A stretch of 5,090 bases of DNA from an uncultured Beijerinckiaceae bacterium (GTDB lineage Bacteria; Pseudomonadota; Alphaproteobacteria; Rhizobiales; Beijerinckiaceae): assembly GCA_937873345.1 (NCBI GenBank), contig CALMRL010000509.1:1515-6604 (forward strand). Direction: 5' to 3'. The notes below the pieces were generated by a model, which was given only the letters and a program-made list of their open reading frames with translations, had not been told where the DNA came from and did not search any database. The position numbers were made by a program, and so were the translations under genes. Positions 4,989 to 5,090 of this stretch are shown here, one piece after another (within the stretch, counting starts at the first letter, position 1; each line of letters opens with the position of its first letter).

Positions 4989-5090
4989 GGGCCGAAGCCT
5001 TCCGCGATCCCGCGGCGCTCGTCGCCCGCGGCCTCATCGCGCCCGCCGCGCTGCCGGCGACCGAGGCCGTGGCCCGGCGCTATGCCGTCG
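4985..5090 (+). CDS. epmB: EF-P (R)-beta-lysine-forming lysine 2,3-aminomutase EpmB, N-terminal fragment
   Basis: Only the first 35 codons are in the window. The frame starts at GTG 4985, overlapping the epmA stop as GTGA, and stays open to the edge. The peptide (MRAEAFRDPAALVARGLIAP, then a helix ending in VARRYAV) resembles the N-terminal lead of alphaproteobacterial KamA/EpmB proteins, whose first residues read as a short 'LVAAGLI' helix followed by '...VAARYAV'. EpmB is a radical-SAM enzyme that turns L-alpha-lysine into (R)-beta-lysine for EpmA. Its CxxxCxxC iron-sulfur motif lies beyond the edge and cannot be checked. The call rests on this short match and on the tight coupling to epmA, a common operon. 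Confidence 0.8.
   Translation, partial: MRAEAFRDPAALVARGLIAPAALPATEAVARRYAV

Noticed and set aside
1..5090. tRNA or rRNA genes, CRISPR arrays, insertion sequences, attachment sites
   Set aside because: No cloverleaf-like gene, repeated spacer pattern, transposase fragment or flanking terminal repeats were seen; the only repeats are the short ones listed.

Overview
The window is a GC-rich stretch from an alphaproteobacterium. The lineage call rests on a NepR-like anti-sigma factor gene with an EcfG-type promoter element (the general stress response found only in Alphaproteobacteria) and on an EF-P/EpmA/EpmB set of alphaproteobacterial character. Genus cannot be decided from the sequence. Genes are packed tightly, with frequent GTG/TTG starts and 4-base start/stop overlaps.

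Layout, left to right. (1) Bases 1-965: the 3' third of an RND efflux permease, followed 5 bases later by a short periplasmic adaptor lacking an alpha-hairpin (971-1897); the two form one efflux operon read rightward. (2) Bases 1898-2021: a spacer with two candidate hairpins, a 17-bp imperfect tandem repeat and the strong Shine-Dalgarno of a TTG-started mutT. (3) Bases 2022-2423: mutT, a Nudix hydrolase that sanitises 8-oxo-dGTP, closed by a hairpin. (4) Bases 2465-2774: a GGAAC-N17-GTT element of the EcfG type, then a 67-residue NepR-like gene with no sigma factor gene after it. (5) Bases 2794-3363, minus strand: efp, translation elongation factor P, converging on the NepR-like gene. (6) Bases 3364-3932: 569 bases between divergent efp and epmA; about 220 of them (3500-3720) are a decayed CheY-like receiver gene broken by several one-base deletions, and the rest has no recognisable gene. 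(7) Bases 3933-5090: epmA, the EF-P lysyl-transferase, overlapping by 4 bases the start of epmB, the lysine 2,3-aminomutase, which runs off the right edge.

How the genes work together: EpmB makes (R)-beta-lysine, EpmA attaches it to Lys34 of EF-P, and modified EF-P relieves ribosome stalling at proline runs; substrate protein and both modifying enzymes lie within about 2.3 kb. The RND pair is an envelope efflux pump lacking an outer-membrane partner in view. mutT is a stand-alone housekeeping repair gene. The most notable element is the orphan NepR-like gene behind its own EcfG-type promoter: it looks like a stress-induced feedback inhibitor of the general stress sigma factor, separated from the usual phyR-nepR-ecfG locus. 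The broken receiver gene nearby is the second item of interest.
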